Shown here piece after piece: positions 28,028-37,535 of a DNA stretch of 59,002 bases. The stretch is from positions 1 to 59,002 of the forward strand of contig CAIKEH010000027.1 of assembly GCA_903826405.1 (NCBI GenBank), given 5' to 3'. The position numbers and the translations under genes are program-made. The first letter of the stretch is position 1. Each line of letters starts with the position of its first letter. The DNA comes from an uncultured bacterium (GTDB taxonomy: Bacteria; Bacteroidota; Bacteroidia; Chitinophagales; Chitinophagaceae). The notes under the pieces were generated by a model, which searched no databases, was not told where the DNA came from, and saw only the letters and a program-made list of their open reading frames with translations.

Positions 28028-28060
28028 TTGTTTAAACGTGGATATGACGAATTTAAACAA
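28028..28060. promoter_or_regulatory. Inverted repeat in front of the sigma factor gene
   Basis: TTGTTTAAA (28028-28036) and TTTAAACAA (28052-28060) form a perfect 9-bp inverted repeat with a 15-bp spacer, just before the sigma gene start at 28021. It could be an operator or mRNA structure. A related TTAAACAA lies at 28108-28115. Confidence 0.5.
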
Positions 28061-28112
28061 TTCCCCTAATCCACACATTGTTTTTGTGTAATATTTTCGT
28101 CACATTATTAAA

Positions 28113-28126
28113 CAAAATATATTTTG
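28113..28126. promoter_or_regulatory. Perfect 14-bp palindrome upstream of the sigma-crtI unit
   Basis: CAAAATATATTTTG is its own reverse complement. It lies in the AT-rich 374-bp gap between the CarH-like gene and the sigma gene, about 90 bp before the sigma start, where a promoter is expected. It is a good candidate site for a dimeric regulator, such as the CarH-like protein encoded next door. The rest of the gap up to 28452 shows no gene. Confidence 0.45.
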
Positions 28127-28452
28127 ATATAAACTATTGATTTACAGTCAATAAAGTTTAACCCAGCCGCTCGCAGCATGTCAAACCTACCTTTTAATAT
28201 CTGTGCTTGTAAAGACTTCCCACCCTTAGATTTTACGGAACGCTCCTAACGGAAAGAATCAGGGTGATGTCATTCTCGGGAATCAGGTATCAATTAAGTG
28301 CTTTGGGGAATTTCCCATTTCATCTGATCAATCAACTAACACTATGGGCATGCCATTTTTTCAATGCGGTATGGTGTAGTATAGTTCAATAAACGGCATC
28401 TTCTACACATACCGGGGTTCGAAAAGCGTTCCCAGGAAGGGTAAACCGTCCA

Positions 28453-29334
28453 TCAATGGATGGAAGAAATGAATTCCATCACTTCTTGCAAAGATCTTTT
28501 GAAATGAAAGCGTGGGGGGATCTTCTGCTCATAGGAACTGGCCAATCGACCGGATATGATCAAAGGTGTTTCCCCGAATTTTCGGGAGGCCTGAAGCAGG
28601 AACTTGTCGAAGTTGAATCCGTGTGAAACGGAGGTGAGGTGGGTATATAAATAATCTGGTTTCTTGAGATTGATGACATACTCTACGTCATTGGTTGGCA
28701 CGTTTGCACCCAGATAAAGAGTGCTTATTCCCCTGTTGCGCAAGAGGTAATTCATATAAAGAAGACCCAGTTCATGGTATTCGCCTTCCGGCAGGAAGAG
28801 CAGTACATTTTGCTTTGTACTGATCCGGGAAACTATATTCTGTATGCCTACGATGAGTTTTTGTCTGATGATGTTGGTCACCAGATGTTCCTGGGCCGGA
28901 TTGATGTGGTCGGTTATCCATAGCATTCCTATCCTTTCCATGAATGGGAAGATGATCTGGCTGATGGATTTCTCTATGCCTTTTGACTTGATATAGTCGT
29001 CCAGTATGTCCTCAAAGAGATCCAGATCCAGATCGATCATGTACTGGACCAGATCATTGATTATCCTGTCCGTCTGGGATTCAGGATTGGACAGGGACAA
29101 AATCTTCTCCCGAATGTCATTCTCGTTCATCCTGTCGATATGCGAGATCTTGTAGCCGTATTTGTTGAGCAGGGCTATATTGAGGATCTTCTTTAGCTCC
29201 TCGCTATTGTAATAACGTATGTTGGTTTGGGTTCGCCGGGGTTTCAGGAAATTATAGCGTTGTTCCCAAATGCGTATGGTATGGGCTTTGACGCCGGTGA
29301 GATTTTCAAGATCCTTTATGGTATAGGTGTTCAC
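28453..29334 (-). CDS. CarH-like MerR-family repressor with B12-binding photosensor domain
   Basis: The 293-residue protein has a MerR-type winged helix (residues 3-70, YTIKDLENLTGVKAHTIRIWEQRY). A four-helix cap and a Rossmann-type cobalamin domain follow. The cap has the CarH signature W139-x9-E149-H150. The cobalamin domain has E185-Y-H187-E-L-G190, in which H187 would be the lower axial ligand. In characterised CarH proteins these residues bind adenosylcobalamin: the dark tetramer represses carotenoid genes and light breaks it. The gene lies upstream of the sigma-crtI-crtB unit on the same strand, which fits this role well. Light response is inferred and not shown. A CarA-like, B12-dependent but light-independent role is the alternative. 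Confidence 0.88.
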   Translation of the reverse strand: MNTYTIKDLENLTGVKAHTIRIWEQRYNFLKPRRTQTNIRYYNSEELKKILNIALLNKYGYKISHIDRMNENDIREKILSLSNPESQTDRIINDLVQYMIDLDLDLFEDILDDYIKSKGIEKSISQIIFPFMERIGMLWITDHINPAQEHLVTNIIRQKLIVGIQNIVSRISTKQNVLLFLPEGEYHELGLLYMNYLLRNRGISTLYLGANVPTNDVEYVINLKKPDYLYTHLTSVSHGFNFDKFLLQASRKFGETPLIISGRLASSYEQKIPPRFHFKRSLQEVMEFISSIH

Positions 29335-29493
29335 ATCACCAATTTGAAGAATAACAAGATACCAGCATGAATGTTTGATTCAAGCGGCCATTAATTCACG
29401 ATCATCAGACAATTTAGATAAATAATATTACAAATAATTACAAATCAATTACTTGCAAATTGTACAGGGAAAATAAAGTAAGTGGGAAGTCTA

Positions 29494-30234
29494 CTAGAGT
29501 TCGGCGTTGAGCATGCCTTTTTCCTCTACCAGGCGGGCGAGGGCGGGAGTATAAACAAGTTCACGGAGGTGGTGCAGGTGGCGTTCGTGGTGAAGATCGG
29601 TTCCCAGCAGATCGATCAAGCCTTTTTTGGAGAGCATTTCAGCCGCCTGCATGACATCGGATCCGTAATAACCAGCGAAGGAAAGCAGGTTGGCCTGGAG
29701 CAGGCAGCCCATGGCCTTGATCTCTTCATATTGTCTTGGCTGATGATGGTAGAAACTGTAACGCTCAGGATGCGCCAGAATGGGTTGATACCCGTTGATC
29801 TGCAGTTCAAAAATAACATCCTTCAAATGGAATGGTGGACTCACAAATGATATTTCCACCAATACGAAATTGCCCGTGAGCGTAAGCAAAAGTCCCTTCT
29901 TTTCCAGTATCTCATCCACGTTTCCATCCAACAAGTATTCAGCGGCGGGTTTGATGAAGACGGACAACTTCTCCCGTTCCATTTCTTTTTCGAGTATCCG
30001 GAATGCAGTAAATATCGACTCAGGATCATTCCTGTACATGTCTTCCATGACATGTGGGGTCGTGATCAATTTCTTATATCCCAAGTCCACCATGCCCCTG
30101 ATCAACTGTATTGAAGTCTCCACATCCGGAGAGCCATCATCGATCCCCGGAACCAGATGGGAATGCATGTCCGTCCCTAATTTTTCAAAGGGGAAGAAGA
30201 CCTTATTCCGTTTCTTGTTGAAGATGGAGAACAT
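29494..30234 (-). CDS. PHP-type tyrosine-protein phosphatase of the CpsB/CapC (YwqE) family
   Basis: The 246-residue protein has the PHP metal motifs: D22-M-H24-S-H26, TTPHVME, ILAHPERY and GTDLHHERH. CpsB-type enzymes dephosphorylate the tyrosine-rich tail of capsule polymerisation kinases (Wzc/CapB type) and so set polysaccharide chain export. It is the last gene of the long minus-strand polysaccharide locus, with a tandem repeat just upstream separating it from fcl. The kinase partner is not in the window. Confidence 0.9.
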   Translation of the reverse strand: MFSIFNKKRNKVFFPFEKLGTDMHSHLVPGIDDGSPDVETSIQLIRGMVDLGYKKLITTPHVMEDMYRNDPESIFTAFRILEKEMEREKLSVFIKPAAEYLLDGNVDEILEKKGLLLTLTGNFVLVEISFVSPPFHLKDVIFELQINGYQPILAHPERYSFYHHQPRQYEEIKAMGCLLQANLLSFAGYYGSDVMQAAEMLSKKGLIDLLGTDLHHERHLHHLRELVYTPALARLVEEKGMLNAEL

Positions 30235-30247
30235 GGGTTGAATTACG

Positions 30248-30335
30248 ATTAATGAATTAGTGGATTAGTGGATTAACGAATTAATGAATTAGTGGATTAG
30301 TGGATTAATGGATTAATGAATTAGCGGATAAGCAA
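30248..30335. repeat. Tandem 8-bp repeat (11 units) at the end of fcl
   Basis: Eleven consecutive octamers follow the pattern ATTARYGR: ATTAATGA, ATTAGTGG twice, ATTAACGA, then ATTAATGA, ATTAGTGG twice, ATTAATGG, then ATTAATGA, ATTAGCGG and ATAAGCAA. There is a higher-order period of four units (32 bp). Two inverse octamers (ATCCGTTA) follow at 30336-30351, inside the last codons of fcl. The array covers the whole gap between fcl and the phosphatase gene and extends over the fcl stop codon. Confidence 0.9.
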
Positions 30336-31274
30336 ATCCGTTAATCCGTTAATCTTATATCCCTCATACACTTTCCTGATCCCCTCTTCAAGTCCGATCT
30401 TATGTTTCCACCCTAGTCCATGAAGTTTGGAAACGTCCATGAGCTTGCGGGGGGTACCATCGGGTTTGGAAGTGTCATTGATCAGCTCGCCTTCGTATCC
30501 TACGATTTTTTTGATCATCAAAGCCAGTTCACCGATGGCGATATCCTCACCGGTGCCAATGTTCACCAGGCCCTCCTCGTCGTAATGTTGCATGAGGTGG
30601 AAACAGGCAGCTGCTAAATCATCGGCATGCAGGAATTCCCTCCTGGGCGTTCCCGAGCCCCAAATGGTAACGGATGGGTCAGAGCCAAGCTTGGCTTCAT
30701 GGAATTTACGGATGAGTGCGGGAAGAACGTGTGAACTATTCAGATCATAGTTATCGTTCGGCCCGTACAGGTTAGTGGGCATGACCGATATAAAGTGGCA
30801 TCCATACTGGGAACGATAAGCATCACATAGTTTGATACCCGCTATCTTGGCAACAGCATAAGGTTCATTGGTATACTCGAGTGGCCCGGTGAGTAGATAA
30901 TCCTCCTTCAATGGCTGGGGCGCCATCTTGGGATAAATGCAGGACGACCCCAGGAACATCAGTTTTTTGACTCCGTTCAGATAGGCCTGATGGATGACAT
31001 TGTTCTGGATCATCAGGTTCTCATACAGGAACTCGCCACGTAAAGTGTTGTTGGCCAGAATGCCTCCTACTTTAGCAGCTGCCAGAAATACATGATCGGG
31101 TTTCTCAAAAGCAAAAAAATCAGCCACCATGTGCTGATCGCGCAGATCCAATTCTTTTGACGTGCGAAGTACCAGATTGGTGAATCCCTCTGATTCCAAT
31201 TTCCTTAGGATAGCAGAGCCCACCATACCTCGGTGTCCGGCTATGTATATCTTTTCGTTTAGGTTCATATCCAT
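30321..31274 (-). CDS. fcl: GDP-L-fucose synthase
   Basis: The enzyme is the epimerase/reductase that makes GDP-L-fucose from GDP-4-keto-6-deoxymannose. The 317-residue SDR protein has the NADP motif [13 protein letters not shown] and the catalytic S and Y-x3-K in [10 protein letters not shown] and [11 protein letters not shown]. The family signature [10 protein letters not shown] is present. It lies 29 bp after gmd, forming the usual gmd-fcl pair that supplies fucose to the polysaccharide. Its last codons are part of the octamer repeat. Confidence 0.95.
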   Translation of the reverse strand: MDMNLNEKIYIAGHRGMVGSAILRKLESEGFTNLVLRTSKELDLRDQHMVADFFAFEKPDHVFLAAAKVGGILANNTLRGEFLYENLMIQNNVIHQAYLNGVKKLMFLGSSCIYPKMAPQPLKEDYLLTGPLEYTNEPYAVAKIAGIKLCDAYRSQYGCHFISVMPTNLYGPNDNYDLNSSHVLPALIRKFHEAKLGSDPSVTIWGSGTPRREFLHADDLAAACFHLMQHYDEEGLVNIGTGEDIAIGELALMIKKIVGYEGELINDTSKPDGTPRKLMDVSKLHGLGWKHKIGLEEGIRKVYEGYKINGLTDLLIR

Positions 31275-31303
31275 TTACTGAATTCCGGATTACATGATCT
31301 ATC

Positions 31304-32416
31304 CTACTCGTATTGATTCTTGATGGTGAATCCCGACTCATGAAGCAGCTTCTCCTTACGAAAAAGTTCGACATCAGCTGCAACCATCTCAGCGACCAGC
31401 ATGGAAAGATCATGCTTGGGCTTCCACCCCAGTTTGTTGTTCGCTTTTGCAGGATCACCGATAAGCAGATCCACTTCGGTGGGGCGATAATAACGTGGAT
31501 CCACCGCAACCACTTCAGATCCTGCTGCAATCTTGAAATCAGGGTTCTTGCAACTGACCACTATACCTGTCTCCTTCTCATCTTTTCCTCGGAATTCCAG
31601 TTCAACACCTATTTCCGAGAAAGCCATGCGTACGAATTCACGAACCGGAGTTGTGATTCCTGTTGCCAGAACATAATCCTCCGGAACCTCCTGCTGAAGG
31701 ATACGCCACATCCCTTCCACATAATCCTTGGCATGGCCCCAGTCCCGACGTGCATCCAGATTACCCAGGAAGATCTTGTCTTGAAGTCCCATTCCGATCT
31801 TGGCCACGCCGCGGGTGATCTTGCGAGTTACGAAGGTCTCGCCGCGAAGGGGTGATTCATGGTTGAACAGTATCCCATTAACAGCATACATGCCATAAGC
31901 CTCACGGTAATTGACCGTTATCCAATAGGCGTATAATTTGGCCACGGCATATGGTGAGCGGGGATAGAATGGTGTTCTTTCTGATTGAGGAACTTCCTGA
32001 ACCAGTCCATAAAGTTCTGATGTGGAAGCCTGATATACCTTGGTCTTCTTGGTGAGGCCCAGTAAACGGACCGCCTCAAGAATACGCAGAGTACCTATTC
32101 CATCTGCATTGGCCGTATATTCAGGTGTTTCAAAACTCACATGCACATGGCTCATCGCTGCCAGATTGTAGATCTCATCGGGCTGCACTTCCTGGATGAT
32201 GCGAATGAGATTGGTCGAATCCGTTAGGTCGCCATAATGAAGCTTCATTTTGACCTTTTTCTCATGCGGATCCTGATATAGATGGTCAATACGTTCGGTA
32301 TTGAAAAGGGAACTCCGACGCTTGATCCCATGGACCATATAACCCTTGGAAAGCAGAAGTTCAGCGAGGTAAGCACCATCTTGTCCAGTGATGCCGGTGA
32401 CTAAGGCGACTTTCAT
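31304..32416 (-). CDS. gmd: GDP-mannose 4,6-dehydratase
   Basis: The enzyme converts GDP-D-mannose to GDP-4-keto-6-deoxymannose. The 370-residue SDR protein has the NADP motif [15 protein letters not shown] and the catalytic triad in ASTSELYG and [12 protein letters not shown]. It also has [17 protein letters not shown], diagnostic for Gmd. A 167-bp AT-rich gap (32417-32583) lies upstream, so gmd-fcl may have its own promoter within the locus. Confidence 0.96.
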   Translation of the reverse strand: MKVALVTGITGQDGAYLAELLLSKGYMVHGIKRRSSLFNTERIDHLYQDPHEKKVKMKLHYGDLTDSTNLIRIIQEVQPDEIYNLAAMSHVHVSFETPEYTANADGIGTLRILEAVRLLGLTKKTKVYQASTSELYGLVQEVPQSERTPFYPRSPYAVAKLYAYWITVNYREAYGMYAVNGILFNHESPLRGETFVTRKITRGVAKIGMGLQDKIFLGNLDARRDWGHAKDYVEGMWRILQQEVPEDYVLATGITTPVREFVRMAFSEIGVELEFRGKDEKETGIVVSCKNPDFKIAAGSEVVAVDPRYYRPTEVDLLIGDPAKANNKLGWKPKHDLSMLVAEMVAADVELFRKEKLLHESGFTIKNQYE

Positions 32417-32583
32417 TTATGATCTATTTAGTTGATTATTAACGTTAAAAGGTCATGAATTGGTATGCCATCATGTAGTCAAATCAGGTTCAATCCGTTC
32501 AGAAATTTAAACATAATTATGATTTTCAGTAATTTATATATTTAACCGGGCATATTTTATAACTCAAATTATCGGCAAATAAT

Positions 32584-33738
32584 TCAGTTCCACCTCTTGA
32601 ACTGGGTTTCCAAGTTCAAATATGCAGAAGCCTGCATCGTATTCAATTGTGTTGCAAGTTGATCCGCATTCTTCTTCAGTTCCAGGCATTTTTTCAAATC
32701 CAGGGTCTTCATCTTTTCTGCTACTTGAGCATTCAGGTCAATGGATTCATCGATGAAGATCGTGGCGCTTTTCAGATAATGTTGAACATCGTTCTCAAGG
32801 GTGCCAAAATAAAAAATTCCGGATCCTGCACAAATGGCACTGAAGGCTTTTGAAGGAGAACAAATATGGTTCCATTCACCGAGCAAGGACACCAGATGGA
32901 GATCAATGAAACCCAGATACTCCCTTGGAACATTGGGTACGACCCTGACGGCAGAATTCAGCAATGCCTTTTCCCTCACTTTTGCTGCTTTCACCCCATA
33001 AACAGATAAGATCATAACATGACGTGTCGGATCCAGGTGGTCCATGACAGAGAGAAGAAATTCCAAAGAATGAGCTTCTCCCAGATTTCCGCAATATCCG
33101 AAGTATATCTTATCGTCATTGCTCCTCCACTCTGGTTGTGAAAGAGAAACCTGATTTTTCTTCCAAATGCCACAGGGCAATTCAACAGCAGGGATAATTC
33201 TTTGAAAGTGGTGCAAAAGGAAGTCCCTCTGCTTGATACCCAAACTGATCAAAAATCCCGGTGGCGAATTTCGTATTGCTCTTTCAAAGTATCGGTAAAA
33301 AATATTCCGATGGGAAACAAGTCCTGCGGCGACGAATGCATAGGGATAAAGATCCATTGACCAGTACGCCCATTTTCGGTTCCGTAGCAACAAAGAAGCC
33401 CATAATACAAGGAACGGAGGATCGGTCATGACGACAACAGGTCCTTTGTCAATGCTACGGGCTTTTCGTATCAAAATAAAAGACTCTACGAAAGAAGTCA
33501 ACAGCCGAAGTGCTTTCCATTTTCCACTGTATAAAGCCTTCACCTTATGGACTGTTCCATTGGGTGTAACCACCCTATTACCTCCGGCGTATCTGGCATC
33601 CGTATGCACAATATGAACATCGAGCCCTTGTTGACCCAAGAAATATGCAAGATCATTTGCAGATTCCCCAGTCACACCAGGACCTGGAGGATAATTACTA
33701 TTTACGATAGTTACGAACCGATTGTCCGGGTTCTCCAT
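32584..33738 (-). CDS. GT4-like glycosyltransferase
   Basis: The 384-residue protein has the two Rossmann halves of a GT-B enzyme. Near the start is [22 protein letters not shown], like WbuB-type transferases; later come [18 protein letters not shown] and [19 protein letters not shown], the nucleotide-sugar binding face. The usual E-x7-E is altered (K-A-F-S-A). It should act at the cytoplasmic face of the membrane in repeat-unit assembly. It overlaps the epimerase upstream by 28 bp. The donor and acceptor sugars are not known. Confidence 0.8.
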   Translation of the reverse strand: MENPDNRFVTIVNSNYPPGPGVTGESANDLAYFLGQQGLDVHIVHTDARYAGGNRVVTPNGTVHKVKALYSGKWKALRLLTSFVESFILIRKARSIDKGPVVVMTDPPFLVLWASLLLRNRKWAYWSMDLYPYAFVAAGLVSHRNIFYRYFERAIRNSPPGFLISLGIKQRDFLLHHFQRIIPAVELPCGIWKKNQVSLSQPEWRSNDDKIYFGYCGNLGEAHSLEFLLSVMDHLDPTRHVMILSVYGVKAAKVREKALLNSAVRVVPNVPREYLGFIDLHLVSLLGEWNHICSPSKAFSAICAGSGIFYFGTLENDVQHYLKSATIFIDESIDLNAQVAEKMKTLDLKKCLELKKNADQLATQLNTMQASAYLNLETQFKRWN

Positions 33739-34769
33739 GAGTCATGAATTTCCTGGAAGGTGGTTTTAAGGTCTTTTGTGATGTCCCATCCAGGATAATG
33801 GGCTTTCATTTTTCTGAGATCACTGTAATAACAGATATGGTCCCCGATACGGTTTTGATCCGTATACTTGTACTTCATATCTTTTCCGGAGATGGAGGAG
33901 ATGAGGTCGAATGCCTCCAGAAGTGATACCGTATTATTTTTCCCTCCACCGAGATTATATACTTCTCCTATTCTGGGTGAATCAATGAAATGATGGATGA
34001 ATCGGGCTACATCGTAGGAATGGATGTTATCCCTGACCTGTTTGCCCTTGTATCCGAAAATGGTGTATTCCCTCTCTTCGAGGTTACAGCGGATCAGGAA
34101 ACTGAGGAATCCATGTAACTCCACGCCGCTATGGTTCGGTCCAGTGAGACACCCTCCACGCAAGCAGGCAGTAGGCATGTTGAAATATCGTCCGTATTCC
34201 TGTACACTAATATCTGCCGACACTTTAGATGCACCGAATAAGGAATGCTTGCTTTGATCTATTCGGAACGATTCCGGGATCCCTTCAACATAAGTGGGAT
34301 CAGCATAATCCCATCTTGTTTCCAATTCAATCATGGGTATTTCGTTGGGCGCATCACCGTATACCTTATTTGTTGACATGTGCACAAAAGGTATTTGAGT
34401 GGAGTATTGCCTTGTAGCTTCCAAGAGGTTGAAAGTACCCACAGCGTTCGTATCAAAGTCATCGAACGGGATAGCAGCTGCACGGTCATGGCTCGGCTGT
34501 GCCGCAGTATGTACAATGGCGGCGGGGCGGACCTCCTTAACCAAACTGAGCAACCGTTCACGGTCCCGTATATCGCACTCATGATGATGAAAAGCGGGTA
34601 GGGTTTCCTGTAGGCGTTTCTGATTCCAGCGGGTATTCCCCTGTATTCCGAAAAATTGTTCCCGTTGATTATTGTCTATACCATGAATTTCCCATCCCAA
34701 ACCAGAAAAATACACACAAACTTCAGAACCGATGAGCCCAGAAGACCCTGTTACCAATAACTTCCTCAT
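33711..34769 (-). CDS. SDR-family nucleotide-sugar epimerase (CDP-paratose 2-epimerase-like)
   Basis: The 352-residue protein has the NAD motif [15 protein letters not shown], then HTAAQPSH and [34 protein letters not shown] is typical of the CDP-paratose/tyvelose epimerase branch. The place of the catalytic tyrosine holds Phe (HSLF178GASK182), with the lysine kept. This may be a feature of the subgroup, which would need another acid/base group. It could work on a nucleotide sugar for the polysaccharide. It overlaps the downstream glycosyltransferase. Confidence 0.78.
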   Translation of the reverse strand: MRKLLVTGSSGLIGSEVCVYFSGLGWEIHGIDNNQREQFFGIQGNTRWNQKRLQETLPAFHHHECDIRDRERLLSLVKEVRPAAIVHTAAQPSHDRAAAIPFDDFDTNAVGTFNLLEATRQYSTQIPFVHMSTNKVYGDAPNEIPMIELETRWDYADPTYVEGIPESFRIDQSKHSLFGASKVSADISVQEYGRYFNMPTACLRGGCLTGPNHSGVELHGFLSFLIRCNLEEREYTIFGYKGKQVRDNIHSYDVARFIHHFIDSPRIGEVYNLGGGKNNTVSLLEAFDLISSISGKDMKYKYTDQNRIGDHICYYSDLRKMKAHYPGWDITKDLKTTFQEIHDSWRTRTIGS

Positions 34770-34811
34770 ATATTTTCAGATTGTCCTTTTTCAAAATAAA
34801 TCAAGCGAGTT

Positions 34812-36545
34812 TCAGGCAGTTCGCTCTATGACACAATTCTCCAAAACAAGCATGTCCATTTTTGTCCTCAAGAAACATTCCAAAGCCTCTTCTGGAGTGT
34901 TCACGATGGGTTCATTCTCATTAAAGGATGTATTTACTAGGACAGGGACACCTGTCTTTGCATGAAAGTTGCTGATCAGGTCATAATACTTCCTGTCGAT
35001 CTTTGCATCAACAGTCTGCAACCTGCCTGTACCATCGACGTGTGTAACCGCCGGTATCTTACTGCGCATTTCTGGTTTGATGACAAATACCTTCTCCATG
35101 AATGGCACGTAATCCACCGTTTCGAAATAATCAGGAACCTTCTCAACCAAAATCGATGGTGCGAATGGGCGAAAGCTTTCTCTCCTCTTGATCTTCAAAT
35201 TGAGGATTTCCTTTACATCAGTTCGTCTAGGATCAGCCAGGATCGAACGATGACCTAGTGCTCTTGGGCCGAATTCAGCCCTACCCTGGAACCAACCAAC
35301 GATACCACCACCGATTATACAGTCGGTAACTTTATCGTATACCGTTTGATCACTCATCAATTTATAGGGCACCTTCCTTGCCAGCAGCAGAGCTTCTATG
35401 GAATCATTGTCCGATCGGGAACCAGTATAGGGATTGAACATAGGCTTTATCCTGGGCTGATCCAACACGTGGTTCATTAGGTAAAGTGCGGAGCCTATGC
35501 TGGTTCCCGCATCATGTCCTGCCGGAGGTATGTATACGTGTTTGAAAGGAGAGTTGGCTATCATCTTTCCATTTGCAACCGAATTCTGAGCCACACCTCC
35601 CGCAACGGAAACATTTTCGAGTCCGGTCAATAGGTATAGGCGCTTCAGCAAGTGGAAGATCGCCTGCTCGCAATGTCGTTGCACCGATGCTGCAATATTG
35701 CGATGGTGGTCTGTTAGTGGTTCTTCCTTTTTACGAACGGGGCCGAATAATGTAACCAGCTTTTCAGAAAAAATGATGCTTGGAGTCGGGTCATTCTCTT
35801 CGAAGATACGAGTAGTTACCCCTTTTTTGTGATGCACGAAATAATCAAGATTGAGTTGGAACAAGCCGCCTTCCTGCAAGATCAGAATTTCCCGCATTTT
35901 GTCCAGGTATTCCGGCTTCCCGTATGGCGCAAGGCCCATAACCTTATATTCATCCCCATAGTAAGGGAATCCAAGGTACTGTGTGAACGCAGTATAAAAG
36001 ATCCCGATGGAATGTGGGAAGAGTACACTTTCCAAAACCTCGATCTTATTCCCTTTCCCTCTTGCCAGCATCGTGGAACAGAAATCTCCAAATGCATCAA
36101 TGGAAAGAACTGCCGACTCTTCAAAGGGAGAAGCCAGGAAAGCGCTGGCCAAATGTGATCGATGATGCTCTATATTGTGGATTCGTCCCTTGAAAAATTC
36201 AGGAGACATGTTGAAATGAACGGAGAAATCCTGCTCGAGAGATCCCGTTTTTCTACTATTGGCGAATCTCTGTCGTATACTTGCCAGACTGAACTGATTT
36301 CTTATCGCGTGGATCACCTTTTTGGTGAAATGCTCGCGGGGATCCCTAGATACCGTGATATGATCAACCTGGTCTATATGGATTCCTGCCTCACGTAGGC
36401 ACTCTTTAATGGCAAGGCTTGGAAAACCCGCCCAGTGCTTGATCCTTGTGAATCGCTCCTCCTCGAAAGCACAGATCAACTCCTGATCTTTGAAAATACA
36501 TGCAGAGGAATCACCGTGATAAACATTCAACCCTAAAATGTACAT
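34812..36545 (-). CDS. NodU/CmcH-type carbamoyltransferase
   Basis: The 577-residue protein begins with ILGLNVYHGDSSACIF, the Kae1-like N-terminal half. NIEHHRSHLASAF gives metal-binding histidines, and AVLSIDAFGD and VSVAGGVAQNSVANGKM follow. The C-terminal half (about residues 390-575) has FFAPSI-type FRPFAPSILVEK and TSFNENEPIVNTPEEAL. Such enzymes make carbamoyl-AMP from carbamoyl phosphate and carbamoylate a sugar hydroxyl, as NodU, TobZ and CmcH do. It sits between two SDR genes, so one of their products is probably its target. Confidence 0.92.
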   Translation of the reverse strand: MYILGLNVYHGDSSACIFKDQELICAFEEERFTRIKHWAGFPSLAIKECLREAGIHIDQVDHITVSRDPREHFTKKVIHAIRNQFSLASIRQRFANSRKTGSLEQDFSVHFNMSPEFFKGRIHNIEHHRSHLASAFLASPFEESAVLSIDAFGDFCSTMLARGKGNKIEVLESVLFPHSIGIFYTAFTQYLGFPYYGDEYKVMGLAPYGKPEYLDKMREILILQEGGLFQLNLDYFVHHKKGVTTRIFEENDPTPSIIFSEKLVTLFGPVRKKEEPLTDHHRNIAASVQRHCEQAIFHLLKRLYLLTGLENVSVAGGVAQNSVANGKMIANSPFKHVYIPPAGHDAGTSIGSALYLMNHVLDQPRIKPMFNPYTGSRSDNDSIEALLLARKVPYKLMSDQTVYDKVTDCIIGGGIVGWFQGRAEFGPRALGHRSILADPRRTDVKEILNLKIKRRESFRPFAPSILVEKVPDYFETVDYVPFMEKVFVIKPEMRSKIPAVTHVDGTGRLQTVDAKIDRKYYDLISNFHAKTGVPVLVNTSFNENEPIVNTPEEALECFLRTKMDMLVLENCVIERTA

Positions 36546-36554
36546 AAGAATGAA

Positions 36555-37529
36555 TTATTTTCCTTGTTGTTTGATCCATTGAAGTGTGATCTGCGTTGAC
36601 TTTTGCAGATCATATGGCATTGGTCCGGAAAGATGCATCGTATTTTCGAGAGGCAGCACATTATCTGTTGTCATATTCTTGAAACGGAAGGATGTCATGG
36701 GAAACCCGATTTTAAAGAGACCAAGTACATCTCCTACAAGGCCGGCGGCACGGATGAAAAGATGATGTATGACTGGAGGCTTACGCATTCCCGCCGTTGC
36801 AGCGACCATGTCAGTCCAAGACCTTATGTTGATCGGCGGCTCATCGCCGATATAATATACCTGTCCATGAACCTGATTCGAATCAAGTATCGCTTTGATC
36901 TGTTTCACAGAGTTCAGGATGAATCCATATGTTTTGGTAGCCGAATCCATACCCCCTATGGAGAACATGCTGCCTTGTAATACCCGGTCGAAGAAGTCCC
37001 TGTAGGGCGACGCGAACCAAGGCCCCCAAATTGATGATGGACGAATGATATTCCAACGATAAGACGGGTTTTTCTTTCGAATCAGTTCCTCCATCATCAT
37101 CTTACTTTCCCCGTATGGAGTTGCGGGCGCGAAATCAGTTCCATTCACTGGAATGTATCCAGGTCGGCAAACCAGCATAGTGGACGTAAATAGGACGTGC
37201 TCAAGTGCAGTCTCGCTATCCAAAACATCCATCAGAATTTCAGTTCCTCGTGTATTCAGAGCATAATCCTTTTCAGTTTTGCCTTTCAGATCAGCTCTTG
37301 CGGCTAGATGAACAACATGAGTAGGTCGGAAAGATTTAACCAAACTCGTAATTGAATCCCGGTCCATTAAATCTGCCTGAGACCAGAATTTCTGATGCTC
37401 CTCCATTTGCGGAGACTTGATATCGATATTGCAAATGGACGCACCTGATCCAATCAGTGACTCCACCAGATTCGTTCCTATAAAACCGGATCCACCGGTG
37501 ATCAATATTCTTTTCCCGTTATTCACCAT
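36555..37529 (-). CDS. NAD-dependent epimerase/dehydratase
   Basis: The 324-residue SDR protein has the NAD motif TGGSGFIGTNLVESLIGSG, the HLAARAD segment, and a complete S-T...Y-x3-K set (FTSTMLV; PYGESKMMME). It probably epimerises, dehydrates or reduces a nucleotide sugar of the polysaccharide. The more exact reaction cannot be told. It lies 9 bp upstream of the carbamoyltransferase gene and 6 bp downstream of a glycosyltransferase gene on the same strand. Confidence 0.85.
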   Translation of the reverse strand: MVNNGKRILITGGSGFIGTNLVESLIGSGASICNIDIKSPQMEEHQKFWSQADLMDRDSITSLVKSFRPTHVVHLAARADLKGKTEKDYALNTRGTEILMDVLDSETALEHVLFTSTMLVCRPGYIPVNGTDFAPATPYGESKMMMEELIRKKNPSYRWNIIRPSSIWGPWFASPYRDFFDRVLQGSMFSIGGMDSATKTYGFILNSVKQIKAILDSNQVHGQVYYIGDEPPINIRSWTDMVAATAGMRKPPVIHHLFIRAAGLVGDVLGLFKIGFPMTSFRFKNMTTDNVLPLENTMHLSGPMPYDLQKSTQITLQWIKQQGK

Positions 37530-37535
37530 CGCACT

